Assembly: GCA_031289875.1 (NCBI GenBank)
Contig: JAITOO010000058.1
Coordinates: 1 to 13,628 of the forward strand
Source of the DNA: Flavobacteriaceae bacterium
GTDB taxonomy: Bacteria > Bacteroidota > Bacteroidia > Flavobacteriales > Weeksellaceae
Length of the DNA stretch: 13,628 nucleotides
Direction of reading: 5' to 3'
Part shown: one piece after another, positions 1 to 6,651 of the stretch
Position numbering within the stretch: position 1 is the stretch's first letter
Layout: each line of letters begins with the position of its first letter
Notes under the pieces: generated by a model
The model's input: only the letters and a program-made list of their open reading frames with translations
Database searches by the model: none
What the model was told of the DNA's origin: nothing
Made by a program: the position numbers and the translations under genes

Positions 1-25
1 TGGTTTGAAATAAAAATTTTCTTCC

Positions 26-52
26 TTTGAAAGAGTTCTTAACTCTTTCAAA
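26..52. repeat. Perfect 12-bp inverted repeat (hairpin)
   Basis: TTTGAAAGAGTT (26-37) is followed after the three bases CTT by its exact reverse complement AACTCTTTCAAA (41-52). The stem is AT-rich and has no long T-run directly after it on either strand, so it is not a textbook terminator. It could be an attenuating hairpin, a weak terminator for a gene to the left of the window, or a protein-binding palindrome. Confidence 0.5.
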
Positions 53-184
53 ATTAATTCGTAACTTGCATGAAAGTTGTGCATAAATGTATTCGATTGA
101 TAACCAATACAATATACCATTTTTTTGTGGTTTGCACAATTTTTTCTATAATGCACTACGGGTTAACAAAAAATAAATAACCCA

Positions 185-206
185 ACAAGGGGGCAAGCCC
201 CCTTGT
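185..206 (-). terminator. Probable Rho-independent terminator of polA
   Basis: ACAAGGGGGC (185-194) and GCCCCCTTGT (197-206) form a GC-rich stem closed by a tetraloop if the innermost pair opens. Read on the minus strand, the direction of polA, the hairpin is followed by TGGG and then a T-rich run (TTATTTATTTTTT). On the plus strand the flank is A-rich, so it fits minus-strand termination about 90 bases after the polA stop. Confidence 0.65.
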
Positions 207-297
207 CTCAAAAACAAAATAATTTATTCAAATCGCAGACAATCAAATATTTATAAAACCTTGATCAGGCGTCTAATTCAAAAAATTAATATAAAAT

Positions 298-3132
298 CTA
301 ATGCGCCTCCAGCCAATCCTGACCTACACCAATATCCACCACCAGCGGAACATGGATTTTCACAGCGTTTTCCATAATATTTTTAATCAAAACGGAAACT
401 TCCTGAATTTCTTCGTCAGGAGTGTCAAAAACCAGTTCGTCGTGTACCTGCAAAAGTAATTTGGTCTGCAATCCGCCATTTTTTAACTGATTGAAAATAT
501 GTATCATAGCGATTTTGATAATATCCGCTGCTGTTCCCTGTATAGGCGCATTCACAGCGTTCCGTTCTGCATGAGAACGCACGACCGCATTATTTGAATG
601 AATATCAGGAAGATACCTTCGCCTGCCGAGCAGAGTTTCTACATATCCGTTTTTACGGGCAACCTGCACCTGCTCTGCAATGTATTGTTTAAGAACAGGA
701 TAGGTTTCGTAATAAGCGTCAATCAAATCTTTGGATTCGGAGCGGGAAAGTCCTGTCTGGTCACTCAGCCCGAAAGCGGAAACGCCGTAAATAATTCCAA
801 AATTAACCGTTTTGGCGTGCGACCGCTGTTCGCGGGTAACCTGCTCCATCGGTACCTTGAAAACCTTTGCAGCAGTCGATTTGTGAAAATCTTCACCCTT
901 GTTGAAAGAAGCAATCATGGCGGGGTCTTGGCTCATGGCGGCAATAATGCGCAGTTCAATTTGAGAATAATCCGCCGAGATGATTTTGTGATGTTTATCT
1001 CTGGAAATGAACGCCTTACGAACTTCCTGTCCGCGCAGGGTACGGATGGGAATGTTCTGCAAATTAGGGTTGTTGGAAGCCAGCCGACCTGTTGCTGCAA
1101 CCGTTTGCGCAAAAGTCGTGTGAACCCGCTCCGTAGCGGGATTGACCTCGTCAGGAAGGGCATCGACGTAAGTGGATTTGAGTTTTTGCAATTGCCGGTA
1201 TTCCAACAGTTTGGCAATAATTTGGTGTTTGTGAGCCAGTTTCTGCAAAATGTCTTCGCCTGTGGCGTACTGACCGGTTTTGGTCTTTTTAGGTTTGTCG
1301 CCGAGTTTGAGTTTGTCAAAAATAATATCGCCTAACTGTTTGGGTGAGTTGATGTTAAATTCTCCTCCCGCCAAAGAGTAAATTTCCTTTTCCAAACGGA
1401 TAAGGTCTTTGTCAAGTTCTATCGACATTTCCTTTAAAACCCTGATGTCCAGATTAATACCCTGCCATTCCATATCTGCCAAAACTCTCATCAACGGCAT
1501 TTCAATTTCATCGAAAAGTTTTTTTGAATTGTCTTTGGCTAACTGCGGCTCTAATTTTTCTTTAAGTTGGAGCGTAATATCCGCATCTTCAACGGAATAC
1601 TCTTTTTGTTCTTCCAAAGGGACGGTCGAAAATAACTTTTGATTTTTTCCTTTTTTCCCAATGAGAGATTCGATGGAAACAGGCTTGTAGCCCAGCACCG
1701 TTTCCGCCAGCAAATCCATGTTGTGGCGACCGTCGGGATTGATGAGGTAATGAGCAATCATGGTGTCAAAAAGCGTTCCTTCGACTTCTATGTTATACCG
1801 TCTCAGCACCTTACAGTCATATTTCAAGTTCTGCCCGACTTTTAGAATGTTTTTGTCTTCAAAAAAAGGTCTAAGCAGTTCCAAAAATTCGGCGGTTTTT
1901 TGCATATCTTCCACAAAGAGAGGAATATAAAAACCTTTTCCTTTTTCATAGGAAAAAGAAATGCCGACAAGCTCTGCAATCAGGGAATTGGTCGAAGTGG
2001 TTTCGGTATCAAAGCAGACTATTTTTTGCTTTAATAGTTTATCAACCCATAATTTAACCGCCATTTCAGACTCTGCCAACTGATAAAAATGGTCGGTGTT
2101 TTCAATCGTTTTCCAATGCGAATTTTCTGCCGTTTCAACTTCGGTTTCCATCGTGTCGAAAAGGGAAATCTGTTTTCCCTGCGGATTTGGGGAAGAAACT
2201 TTTGTCGAGACAGGTTCGGGAGCGCCATCATTCTCAGAAATAACATGATACGTTTTTTGGAGATTGAGAATCATATTCCGAAATTCCAATTCTTCAAATA
2301 TTTTAACGACCTCTTCCATGTCGGGTTTATCAATGGTAAAGTCCTCATAATCAAACTCCATCGGAACATTGATTTCGATAGTTGCCAATTTTTTGGAAAG
2401 CAAGCCCAATTCCTGATTTTCCTCAACTTTTTCTTTCAATTTTCCCTTTAATTCGGAGGCGTGGGCAAACAGATTTTCCATGCTTCCGTAGTCTTTGATA
2501 AATTGTTTTGCCGTCTTTTCGCCCACTCCCGGCAGTCCGGGAATATTGTCGGAGCTGTCGCCCATCATTCCAAGCAAATCAATGACCTGTAAAGGTTTTT
2601 CTACCTCAAATTTTTCTTTGACTTTGTCGATGTCCCAAATTTCAACATCATTCCCGCGAGACGAGGGTTTGTAAACAAAAATATTCTCTGAAACTAATTG
2701 TGCGTAGTCTTTGTCAGAGGTCATCATGTAGGTAAGGTAGCCTTCTTTTTCCGCTTTTTTTGCCAGCGTTCCGATGACATCGTCTGCCTCGTAGCCTTCT
2801 TTCCACATGCACGGAATTTTCAATGCGCCCAAAAGCTGCTGTATGTACGGCACGGCAATACGTATCGCTTCGGGCGTTTCCTCGCGGTTGGCTTTGTATT
2901 CCTTGTATTCTTCATGGCGGAAAGTCTGCCCGACATCAAAAACTACCGCCAGATGTGTGGGTTTTTCCCGCCTCATCAAGTCGAAAAGGGTGTTTGCAAA
3001 TCCAAAAACGGCAGAAGTATTCAATCCTTTGGAATTGATTCTCGGATTTTTGATGAAAGCATAATACGCTCTGAAAATCAAAGCATAAGCATCTAAAAGG
3101 AAGAGTTTTTTATCGCTGTTTTGTGTGGTCAT
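298..3132 (-). CDS. polA: DNA polymerase I
   Basis: This 944-residue protein is a full-length family A DNA polymerase that fills gaps, processes Okazaki fragments and acts in repair. The N-terminal third is the 5'-nuclease domain: D14 in LLDAYALIFRAYYAF, then YEADDVIGTLA, TSDKDYAQLV and the helix-hairpin-helix GLPGVGEKTA. The 3'-5' proofreading domain follows at roughly 345-540 and looks active, with D375 and E377 in DTET, NLKYDCKVL, and YSVEDAD. The polymerase domain has motif A (DYSQIE, D721), motif B (K and F in HAKTVNFGIIYG) and motif C (VHDE, 896-899). All catalytic acids that I checked are present. The start ATG is chosen because the protein begins close before the conserved LLDAY strand and a TATCTTTG promoter lies just upstream. 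It is transcribed alone, and a hairpin about 90 bases downstream probably ends the transcript. Confidence 0.98.
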   Translation of the reverse strand: MTTQNSDKKLFLLDAYALIFRAYYAFIKNPRINSKGLNTSAVFGFANTLFDLMRREKPTHLAVVFDVGQTFRHEEYKEYKANREETPEAIRIAVPYIQQLLGALKIPCMWKEGYEADDVIGTLAKKAEKEGYLTYMMTSDKDYAQLVSENIFVYKPSSRGNDVEIWDIDKVKEKFEVEKPLQVIDLLGMMGDSSDNIPGLPGVGEKTAKQFIKDYGSMENLFAHASELKGKLKEKVEENQELGLLSKKLATIEINVPMEFDYEDFTIDKPDMEEVVKIFEELEFRNMILNLQKTYHVISENDGAPEPVSTKVSSPNPQGKQISLFDTMETEVETAENSHWKTIENTDHFYQLAESEMAVKLWVDKLLKQKIVCFDTETTSTNSLIAELVGISFSYEKGKGFYIPLFVEDMQKTAEFLELLRPFFEDKNILKVGQNLKYDCKVLRRYNIEVEGTLFDTMIAHYLINPDGRHNMDLLAETVLGYKPVSIESLIGKKGKNQKLFSTVPLEEQKEYSVEDADITLQLKEKLEPQLAKDNSKKLFDEIEMPLMRVLADMEWQGINLDIRVLKEMSIELDKDLIRLEKEIYSLAGGEFNINSPKQLGDIIFDKLKLGDKPKKTKTGQYATGEDILQKLAHKHQIIAKLLEYRQLQKLKSTYVDALPDEVNPATERVHTTFAQTVAATGRLASNNPNLQNIPIRTLRGQEVRKAFISRDKHHKIISADYSQIELRIIAAMSQDPAMIASFNKGEDFHKSTAAKVFKVPMEQVTREQRSHAKTVNFGIIYGVSAFGLSDQTGLSRSESKDLIDAYYETYPVLKQYIAEQVQVARKNGYVETLLGRRRYLPDIHSNNAVVRSHAERNAVNAPIQGTAADIIKIAMIHIFNQLKNGGLQTKLLLQVHDELVFDTPDEEIQEVSVLIKNIMENAVKIHVPLVVDIGVGQDWLEAH

Positions 3133-3152
3133 CGGTTTTTGTTTTTAAATTT

Positions 3153-3179
3153 CAAAGATAAGACTTTTGAAACTATCAA
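3153..3179 (-). promoter_or_regulatory. Candidate polA promoter (Bacteroidota type)
   Basis: On the minus strand TTG (3179-3177) is followed after 16 bases by TATCTTTG (3160-3153), a match to the Bacteroidota -7 box TAnnTTTG. The spacing is a few bases shorter than the usual 19-20. Transcription would start near 3146, leaving a very short, A-rich leader before the polA ATG at 3132. Confidence 0.5.
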
Positions 3180-3250
3180 CAGAAGTTTAACAGCGGGCTA
3201 TTCGGCTGCTTTTTTGAAAGCAAAATTATTTTTCTTGATTTTTAATGTAA

Positions 3251-3315
3251 TGAATATCAGATAGTTTGTTTAATCTGTTTTTCCCTGCGGGATATTGACT
3301 ATATAATCCGATATT
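3251..3315. repeat. Symmetrical repeat element with terminal inverted repeats and central hairpin
   Basis: The 10-base AATATCAGAT (3253-3262) is matched in inverse orientation, with one change, by ATCCGATATT (3306-3315). Midway lies the small hairpin TCCC-TGC-GGGA (3282-3292). The right arm, read on the minus strand (3315-3300), is identical over 16 bases to plus-strand 13575-13590, where a small hairpin follows at the same distance of about 28-29 bases. This suggests a dispersed, MITE- or REP-like element. It sits in the spacer between the polA promoter and the next gene. Confidence 0.45.
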
Positions 3316-3367
3316 TAATATTTTCTGCCTGCTCAGCTCGAAACGTGATTTTTTTTGGAGAAAACAG

Positions 3368-3375
3368 TATCTTTG
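3368..3375 (+). promoter_or_regulatory. Candidate -7 promoter element of the 3396 gene and pyrH
   Basis: TATCTTTG matches TAnnTTTG and lies 21 bases before the ATG at 3396. The only nearby upstream TTG (3355-3357) is 10 bases away, which is too close for a normal -33 box, so the match is partial. Because it lies inside the longer reading frame that opens at 3345, it argues that the upstream ATG is not used. Confidence 0.4.
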
Positions 3376-3395
3376 TCGAAAACAAATTACCGGAT

Positions 3396-3746
3396 ATGAA
3401 AAAGACAGTTATTCTGTGGAATTTATTGGTTTTTTCCGCTGTATTTTCTCAGGAAAAAACGCTGTATTTCAACAGGAACGACCAAATTACGACTAACAAA
3501 GACAGTGTGTTTTACACTCGAACTTACAGTTTTGACGAGACCCAAAAGGTTTGGAATGTGGTTGATGTTTTTGATAGTGGAAGTTACCGAAAAGGAAATT
3601 CCACAACAGACCCTGCAACAGGAATTGCAGGACATTTTGCCTATTTTAATTATTATAAAGAGAAAATTTCCTTCTTTTTATTGTCGATTACCCGTAACTT
3701 TCAAACTACCTTAAAAAATAACTCTAAAAAACAATACACTCAATGA
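3396..3746 (+). CDS. Short secreted protein, probably truncated
   Basis: From ATG 3396 the product has 116 residues and opens with a classical signal peptide ([19 protein letters not shown]), so it should leave the cytoplasm. The same frame is open from ATG 3345, but that start would bury the signal peptide and lies upstream of the likely -7 box at 3368. Residues 20-80, rich in aromatic and charged residues ([18 protein letters not shown]), remind me of the N-terminal part of Bacteroidota secreted proteins related to TonB energy transducers or YwqK-like repeat proteins; this is a recollection, not a search. After about YYKEK the sequence loses that character and becomes AT-rich, so the gene may be a decayed remnant whose 3' part was lost. 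Its stop overlaps the pyrH start (ATGA). Confidence 0.5.
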   Translation: MKKTVILWNLLVFSAVFSQEKTLYFNRNDQITTNKDSVFYTRTYSFDETQKVWNVVDVFDSGSYRKGNSTTDPATGIAGHFAYFNYYKEKISFFLLSITRNFQTTLKNNSKKQYTQ

Positions 3747-4450
3747 AATACAAAAGAATATTATTAAAACTCAGCGGAGAAGCCCTCATGGGCGCACAGC
3801 AATACGGCATAAACCCTGAGGTGCTTCAAAACTATGCTCAGGAAATCAAAACTGTGGCAGAAATGGGCGCAGAAATCGCTATCGTCATCGGCGGTGGAAA
3901 TATTTTCCGCGGCATTTCAGGCGCAGCCACCGGCATCGACCGCGTGCAGGGCGACTATATGGGGATGCTCGCCACCATTATCAACAGCATGGCGTTACAA
4001 AGCGCACTGGAAAAAATTGGAGTGCATACCCGCCTGCAAACCGCAATCCGCATGGAGCAGGTCGCAGAGCCGTTTATCAAACGCAGAGCCGAACGCCATC
4101 TGGAAAAAGGTCGCGTTGTGATTTTCGGCGCAGGAACGGGAAATCCCTACTTCACCACCGATACAGCGGCAACGCTTCGGGCGATTGAAATCAATGCGGA
4201 AGTAATCCTGAAAGGCACTCGCGTGGACGGAATCTACAACGCCGACCCTGAAAAAGATGAAACCGCCGTGAAGTTCAACAGCCTTTCTTTCGACGAAGTT
4301 TATGAGAAAGGATTGAAAGTGATGGACATGACCGCCTTCACGCTCAGTCAGGAAAACAAACTGCCGATTATCGTTTTCGACATGAACAAAGCAGGAAATC
4401 TGAAAAAAATCATCGAAGGCGAAGAAATCGGAACATTGGTGAAAATATGA
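3743..4450 (+). CDS. pyrH: UMP kinase (uridylate kinase)
   Basis: The 235-residue product phosphorylates UMP to UDP with ATP in pyrimidine nucleotide synthesis; the bacterial enzyme is a cytoplasmic hexamer of the amino acid kinase fold. Visible signatures are LLKLSGEAL (residues 7-15), the glycine-rich [10 protein letters not shown] (48-57), [16 protein letters not shown] (70-85), [13 protein letters not shown] (131-143) and [13 protein letters not shown] (157-169). Length is normal for the family and nothing essential is missing. The ATG overlaps the stop of the preceding short secreted-protein gene by four bases, so the two may be translationally coupled, or the overlap may only reflect decay of that gene up to pyrH. 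The frr gene lies 127 bases downstream on the same strand with its own promoter. I see no clear terminator between them. Confidence 0.97.
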   Translation: MKYKRILLKLSGEALMGAQQYGINPEVLQNYAQEIKTVAEMGAEIAIVIGGGNIFRGISGAATGIDRVQGDYMGMLATIINSMALQSALEKIGVHTRLQTAIRMEQVAEPFIKRRAERHLEKGRVVIFGAGTGNPYFTTDTAATLRAIEINAEVILKGTRVDGIYNADPEKDETAVKFNSLSFDEVYEKGLKVMDMTAFTLSQENKLPIIVFDMNKAGNLKKIIEGEEIGTLVKI

Positions 4451-4526
4451 TTGATGTGTCGATGTACCGGTAATGTTGTGTTTATGAATGGGTAAAAAAT
4501 TGACAAAAAATTAAATTATTAAAATA

Positions 4527-4557
4527 TTGGCATATTAGCACATTATAAATATCTTTG
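4527..4557 (+). promoter_or_regulatory. Promoter of frr
   Basis: TTG (4527-4529), a 20-base spacer and TATCTTTG (4550-4557) match the Bacteroidota promoter pattern in sequence and spacing. Transcription would begin near 4564, leaving a leader of about 14 bases before the frr ATG. This is the best-formed promoter in the window. Confidence 0.7.
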
Positions 4558-4577
4558 CATAAATCATTTGTAACAAA

Positions 4578-5129
4578 ATGGAAGAATTAGAATTTATCAT
4601 AGAATCGACGAAAGACAGCATGGAGGCTTCCCTGAAACACTTGGAAATCGCCTTTAACAAAATCCGCGCAGGACGCGCCAATCCTGCCATGCTGCAATCC
4701 ATTATGGTAGAATATTATGGCTCGCCGACCCCGCTTTCGCAGGTAGCGAACATCTCTGTTCCGGACGGAATGACACTCAGCATTCAGCCTTGGGAGAAAT
4801 CTACGCTAAGCGCTGTTGAAAAAGCTATTTTTCAGGCAAATATGGGCTTCACGCCCAACAACAATGGCGAAACCATCATTATTCACATTCCGCAACTGAC
4901 AGAAGAACGGCGTGTTGAACTGACCAAACAGGCAAAAGCAGAAGCGGAAAACGCCAAAGTCGGTATCCGCAAATCGCGTCAGGAAGCCAATGCGGAAATC
5001 AAAAAATCAGATATTTCCGATGATGAAAAAAAAGACGGCGAAGAACAAATCCAAACGCTGACAGACAATTACGTAAAACGCACAGAAGAATATCTTGCCA
5101 AAAAAGACAAAGAAATTATGACGGTTTAA
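4578..5129 (+). CDS. frr: Ribosome recycling factor
   Basis: The 183-residue product acts with EF-G to split the post-termination ribosome. It shows the family architecture: an N-terminal helix with KIRAGRANPAML (residues 28-39), the small domain beginning VEYYGSPTPLSQVANI, the segment ISVPDGMTLSIQPWEKSTL, and the long C-terminal helices with IIIHIPQLTEERR and AKVGIRKSRQEAN. Length is standard. The ATG at 4578 gives the expected N-terminus and follows a well-formed promoter, so frr can be expressed apart from pyrH. No strong terminator follows. The next gene, tRNA-Ala, faces it from the other strand. Confidence 0.97.
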   Translation: MEELEFIIESTKDSMEASLKHLEIAFNKIRAGRANPAMLQSIMVEYYGSPTPLSQVANISVPDGMTLSIQPWEKSTLSAVEKAIFQANMGFTPNNNGETIIIHIPQLTEERRVELTKQAKAEAENAKVGIRKSRQEANAEIKKSDISDDEKKDGEEQIQTLTDNYVKRTEEYLAKKDKEIMTV

Positions 5130-5453
5130 GTTTGCTTAACTGAATTTCAACTCAGTCAAGCTACCCGCTGAAAAAATATTGAATAGACTGATAGTCAAGC
5201 TGTTGTTTTGTAGATTGGTGATTCGGCGTGTCTTCATGCGCTATGTTTGTCAGAAAGAAGAAGTAGAAAAGCGGAGTTATCAGTATCCAAGCGATAGAAA
5301 AGCGAAACAGGAAATCCGGTTTAGTGAAAATTATAGGCAGTTCAGCCGTTCCCAAAGAGATTGATCCGTTATTTGGATAAATCCAATTATTTTTTTGCAT
5401 TCATAAGAACTATTCAGAATTGTCATTTCAGCAAAGATTTTGCTGCTGTCAAG
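5130..5453. other. Spacer between frr and tRNA-Ala, no convincing gene
   Basis: Two small frames are open here: minus 5400-5161 (79 codons, with one hydrophobic stretch FSIAWILITPLFYFFFL) and plus 5179-5364 (opening with TTG). Neither has a recognisable product or a good promoter. The minus one could be a small single-pass membrane protein or a remnant, but I do not call it. AGTCAAGCT occurs twice, at about 5153 and 5191. A 7-base hairpin sits at 5429-5445 next to the tRNA 3' end. Confidence 0.5.
5429..5445 (-). other. Small hairpin just downstream of tRNA-Ala
   Basis: CAGCAAA (5429-5435) and TTTGCTG (5439-5445) form a perfect 7-bp stem with a three-base loop. On the minus strand it begins nine bases after the tRNA 3' end. 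No T-run follows, so it is a weak terminator at best; a 3'-end processing or stability structure is equally possible. Confidence 0.35.
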
Positions 5454-5527
5454 TGGAGCTGAGGGGTCTCGAACCCCCGACCTTTAGACTGCCAGTCTAA
5501 CACTCTAGCCAACTGAGCTACAGCCCC
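5454..5527 (-). tRNA. tRNA-Ala, anticodon GGC
   Basis: All 74 bases fold into a cloverleaf on the minus strand. The acceptor stem is GGGGCTG with CAGCTCC, including the G3-U70 wobble that is the identity mark of alanine tRNAs. The D stem is GCTC with GAGT. The anticodon stem TTAGA/TCTAA encloses the loop CTGGCAG, giving anticodon GGC, which reads GCC and GCU codons. The T arm has GGGGG, loop TTCGAGA and CCCCT. The discriminator base is A and the 3' CCA is not encoded, so it must be added enzymatically. Confidence 0.96.
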
Positions 5528-5542
5528 GATTTTTTTTCCGTG

Positions 5543-5572
5543 CAAATATAACTATTTTTCTCTTTTCACCAA
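5543..5572 (-). promoter_or_regulatory. Promoter of tRNA-Ala
   Basis: On the minus strand TTG (5572-5570), 19 bases, then TATATTTG (5550-5543) fit the TTG-N19/20-TAnnTTTG pattern. Transcription would begin near 5537, about ten bases before the mature tRNA. The -33 box and spacer lie within the last codons of the Rrf2-type gene, whose stop is at 5552. Confidence 0.65.
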
Positions 5573-5971
5573 TGCCGCCAACGTAGTTTTTTGATAAACC
5601 GCTAAGGTTGCGTCTCTTACCTCTACAAAAACATCGCGGATTGTGCAGCCTTCCTCAGACAGACAAGTGTCGCACGTCTGGTGATACATGATAGAAACGC
5701 ATGGAAGCAGCGCAATAGGTCCATCCATCAGGCGGATTATTTCAATCAGCGTAACTTTTTCGGGATTTTTGTTCAAGCGGTAGCCTCCTTTTGCGCCACG
5801 CTTGCTGGTCAGAAATTGAGCATTTTTCAAATCACGCAGAATGTTTTCCAAAAATTTTTTCGGAATGCCCTCTTCTTTTGATATTTCTGACGACAGCACG
5901 TTTTTCTCCTTGTCTTGCTTGGCAATGTAAATCAAGGATTTAAGCGCATATTTACATCGATTGGATATCAT
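5552..5971 (-). CDS. Rrf2-family transcriptional regulator with cysteine cluster
   Basis: The 139-residue product begins MISNRCKYALKSLIYIAK, the usual opening of Rrf2 proteins, followed by a winged helix-turn-helix (about residues 24-65: SSEISKEEGIPKKFLENIL, then KRGAKGGYRL as the wing). Four cysteines follow as C91-X8-C100-X2-C103-X5-C109. IscR-like members use a three-cysteine loop to bind an Fe-S cluster, so this protein may sense iron-sulfur or redox state. The spacing differs from IscR and the ligand is inference. In other Bacteroidota I recall similar proteins near sulfur assimilation genes; none is in this window. The ATG overlaps the rsmI stop (ATGA), making it the last gene of the operon that starts at 7401. 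The tRNA-Ala promoter lies in its 3' end. Confidence 0.88.
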   Translation of the reverse strand: MISNRCKYALKSLIYIAKQDKEKNVLSSEISKEEGIPKKFLENILRDLKNAQFLTSKRGAKGGYRLNKNPEKVTLIEIIRLMDGPIALLPCVSIMYHQTCDTCLSEEGCTIRDVFVEVRDATLAVYQKTTLAALVKREK

Positions 5972-6651
5972 AATAAATTTTTATTTTCTTCTATTAATAA
6001 AACAATTTCTCCTTTCACCGGGCGTTCTTTGCATTGTTGAAGCACTTCTCCGACCGTCCCTCTCAACGTTTCTTCATACATTTTTGAGAGTTCTCTGCTC
6101 AGGCTTATTTTCCGTTCCGTACCAAAAATTTCTACGATTTGTTCCAAAGTCGAAAGAATTTTGTGCGGACTTTCGTACAAAATTACGGTTCTTTTTTCTT
6201 TTGACAATTCTTTTAATTTAGTTTGACGACCTTTTTTTTGAGGAAGGAATCCGACGAATAAAAATTCGTGCGGCGGCAACCCTGAAATTACCAGCGCAGG
6301 CACAAATGCCGTTGCACCGGGCAGGCACTCAACGTCGAGATGTTTTTCTATACAGGCTTTTGCGAGCATATATCCGGGGTCGGAAATTCCCGGAGTTCCT
6401 GCATCGGTGATGAGAGCAATCGTCTTTCCATCACTGATTTGCTGTGCGTATAACTCTGTTTTTTGATGCTCGTTGTGTTGGTGATAAGACTGCTTAGGCG
6501 TTTGAATATCATAATGTTTCAGCAGTTTTCCCGAAGTGCGGGTGTCTTCCGCCAAAATCAAATCGGCTTCCCGCAACACTCGGAGCGACCGTAGCGTTAC
6601 ATCTTCCATATTGCCTATCGGCGTCGGGACTAAAAATAATTTTCCGCTCAT
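5968..6651 (-). CDS. rsmI: 16S rRNA (cytidine1402-2'-O)-methyltransferase
   Basis: The 227-residue product belongs to the tetrapyrrole methylase fold and uses S-adenosylmethionine to methylate the 2'-O of C1402 in the ribosomal decoding centre. Signatures are LFLVPTPIGNMEDVTLR (residues 5-21), AEDTRTSGKLL (34-44), ITDAGTPGISDPG (81-93), LPGATAFVPAL (110-120) and YESPHKI. It is slightly shorter than longer homologues because the C-terminal extension is nearly absent. The start abuts the stop of the upstream uncharacterised gene with no bases between (TAA then ATG), and its stop overlaps the Rrf2 gene start, so all three should share one transcript from near 7434. Confidence 0.95.
   Translation of the reverse strand: MSGKLFLVPTPIGNMEDVTLRSLRVLREADLILAEDTRTSGKLLKHYDIQTPKQSYHQHNEHQKTELYAQQISDGKTIALITDAGTPGISDPGYMLAKACIEKHLDVECLPGATAFVPALVISGLPPHEFLFVGFLPQKKGRQTKLKELSKEKRTVILYESPHKILSTLEQIVEIFGTERKISLSRELSKMYEETLRGTVGEVLQQCKERPVKGEIVLLIEENKNLL

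Larger units (their letters stand above)
1..297. other. AT-rich non-coding region downstream of polA
   Basis: No open reading frame of useful length begins or ends here. It holds a perfect 12-base inverted repeat at 26-52, a GC-rich hairpin at 185-206 that probably ends polA transcription, and a weak 7-base inverted pair (TTGTGCA at 77-83 and TGCACAA at 133-139). I recognise no RNA gene in it. Confidence 0.6.

Noticed and set aside
598..3096. Several plus-strand and alternate-frame open frames across polA
   Set aside because: They lie opposite or out of frame with a complete, motif-rich polA and show no domain, signal or promoter of their own.
3184..3216. CAGC/GCTG near a T-run as a plus-strand terminator
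   Set aside because: Only four pairs with no inner pairing, and no plus-strand gene ends upstream of it.
3345..3395. Upstream ATG extending the secreted protein by 17 residues
   Set aside because: It would place a non-signal sequence before a clear signal peptide and starts upstream of the likely -7 box at 3368.
5161..5400. 79-codon minus-strand frame with one hydrophobic stretch, and an overlapping plus-strand 61-codon frame
   Set aside because: No homology that I recognise and no good promoter; the upstream AATCTTTG lacks the TA of the -7 box. Overlapping frames in both strands suggest chance.
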